Positions 12,802-13,488 of a DNA stretch of 13,488 nt are shown one piece after another. How positions within the stretch are numbered: the stretch's first letter is position 1; the number at the start of each line of letters is the position of its first letter. The stretch lies in the NCBI GenBank assembly GCA_903892365.1, contig CAITIF010000657.1, positions 1 to 13,488 of the forward strand. Direction: 5' to 3'. The stretch is from an uncultured Pirellula sp. GTDB taxonomy: Bacteria > Planctomycetota > Planctomycetia > Pirellulales > Pirellulaceae. The translations under genes were made by a program, and so were the position numbers. The notes beneath the pieces were generated by a model that saw nothing but the letters and a program-made list of their open reading frames with translations, ran no database searches and was not told the DNA's origin.

Positions 12802-13488
12802 CTAATCGGGAAGCGTGGGTGTGTAGACTTTGGGTTCGTTACAGCATGTGCTCTTCAGAGGATCGTTGCAGCATTCCGACGTAGCAAGTTGTGCATCCGG
12901 GTCCACCCAGTCTTTTTTGTCGAAATTGCGAGTGTACGTCCCGTAGTCGTGAAACGCGTACCATTTGGCTAACCGGTAAGCCCAGGATCTTTCCGGGATC
13001 TCGGCCCCAGGAACATATTGGCTTCGGCGCGGCGTAATCGCGGCAATCTCTTTCAAGGCGGTTTGACGCAGCGTGGTATCGCGAGCGCCGTGCTTGGCCG
13101 CAAGTGATTCAAGAATATCGGGGCGTTCCAGCACGACGCAACCGCGAGTATGTTTCGAAACGGTCTCGCGAAAATCCCGCAAGAACTCGCTCTGCTGAAA
13201 AACATCTTTCAAAGGACGACCATCATGGATCGATTCTTTGGCTAGCTGGATAATAGGACATGGCTCAATATGCCCGCCGGGTCCAATATGGTGCGTGAAT
13301 CCGGTTACGGCAGGGCACAACGCTTTACCCTGTCCGTCGTGGTAAGCATCGATCACAATGATCGGCTTCTTCACGCGCGTGTTCACGACAAATTGACGAT
13401 CGCGGCCTATCTCTTCGGTGTTCAAAGCAAGTTCAGGCGAGCTCTCGGGACCAACAACTCGATAGACGTGGAACCAGCAGTACATGAC
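12802..13488 (-). CDS. Radical SAM protein, C-terminal part (cut by right edge)
   Basis: The frame stays open to the right edge, so the N-terminal part with the CxxxCxxC cluster site lies outside. About 228 residues are visible; the methionine at 13485 is internal. The visible part matches the end of a radical SAM family: YRVVGPESSPELAL, IIVIDAYHDGQGKALCPAVTG, HHIGPGGHIEPCPIIQLAKES, TRGCVVLERPDIL, ARDTTLRQTALKEI and PGAEIPERSWAYRLAKW. Cysteines 57, 76 and 116 (counted from that methionine) sit where SPASM/twitch-type proteins hold an auxiliary iron-sulfur cluster. The function is unknown to me; relatives carry only a generic radical SAM name. The tail is odd: SECCNDP and STCCNEP repeat with two double cysteines. 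The gene is first of the - strand run, 87 bases before the DUF1080 gene. Whether it belongs to the same pathway is open. Confidence 0.8.
   Translation of the reverse strand, partial: VMYCWFHVYRVVGPESSPELALNTEEIGRDRQFVVNTRVKKPIIVIDAYHDGQGKALCPAVTGFTHHIGPGGHIEPCPIIQLAKESIHDGRPLKDVFQQSEFLRDFRETVSKHTRGCVVLERPDILESLAAKHGARDTTLRQTALKEIAAITPRRSQYVPGAEIPERSWAYRLAKWYAFHDYGTYTRNFDKKDWVDPDAQLATSECCNDPLKSTCCNEPKVYTPTLPD

Overview
The window looks like chromosomal DNA of a planctomycete, most likely Pirellulaceae-like. This is inferred from gene content, not from a marker gene. The indicators are a Tat-exported Gfo/Idh/MocA oxidoreductase, a protein with two DUF1080 domains, a secreted SUMF1-type protein, a secreted redoxin with a CNSC motif, an SGNH-type sialate O-acetylesterase, and PdxJ of the form seen in Bacteroidetes and Planctomycetes. 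No rRNA, tRNA, CRISPR array, transposase or phage gene was seen.

The left part (1 to 5787, + strand) reads as one tightly packed run. It starts with the 3' end of holA (DNA polymerase III delta). A secreted protein of unknown function with a beta-trefoil-like middle follows, then a polytopic membrane protein of the prepilin-peptidase family that appears to have lost both catalytic aspartates. The run ends with an exported sialate O-acetylesterase and pdxJ. Spacing is very tight: the TTGA junctions at 697 and 2214 share the octamer TTGAGCGA, there are 52 bases before the esterase and only 9 before pdxJ.

The middle (5788 to 8593, + strand) has a 490-base non-coding stretch carrying a REP-like imperfect palindrome. 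A 498-residue conserved cytosolic protein of unknown function and an exported thioredoxin-fold protein come next. A perfect 12-bp stem at 8640 to 8666 separates these genes from the convergent genes to the right.

The right part (8687 to the right edge) is entirely on the - strand. In transcription order it holds the 3' part of a radical SAM gene, an exported protein with two DUF1080 domains, an exported SUMF1/FGE-like protein, and a Tat-exported Gfo/Idh/MocA oxidoreductase, with gaps of 87, 122 and 75 bases. DUF1080 proteins are now linked to hydrolysis of 3-keto-glycosides, and Gfo/Idh/MocA proteins can make the 3-keto sugar. The last three genes may therefore be an extracytoplasmic oxidise-then-cleave carbohydrate module. 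A strong intergenic hairpin lies between the DUF1080 and SUMF1 genes. The four exported carbohydrate-type genes (esterase, DUF1080, SUMF1-like, Gfo) all have a pyrimidine-rich stretch 10 to 20 bases before the start codon.

The observations most worth following are the apparently dead prepilin peptidase coupled to a secreted beta-trefoil-like protein, the exported DUF1080/Gfo cluster, the shared pyrimidine leaders, and the conserved protein of unknown function at 6278 to 7774.
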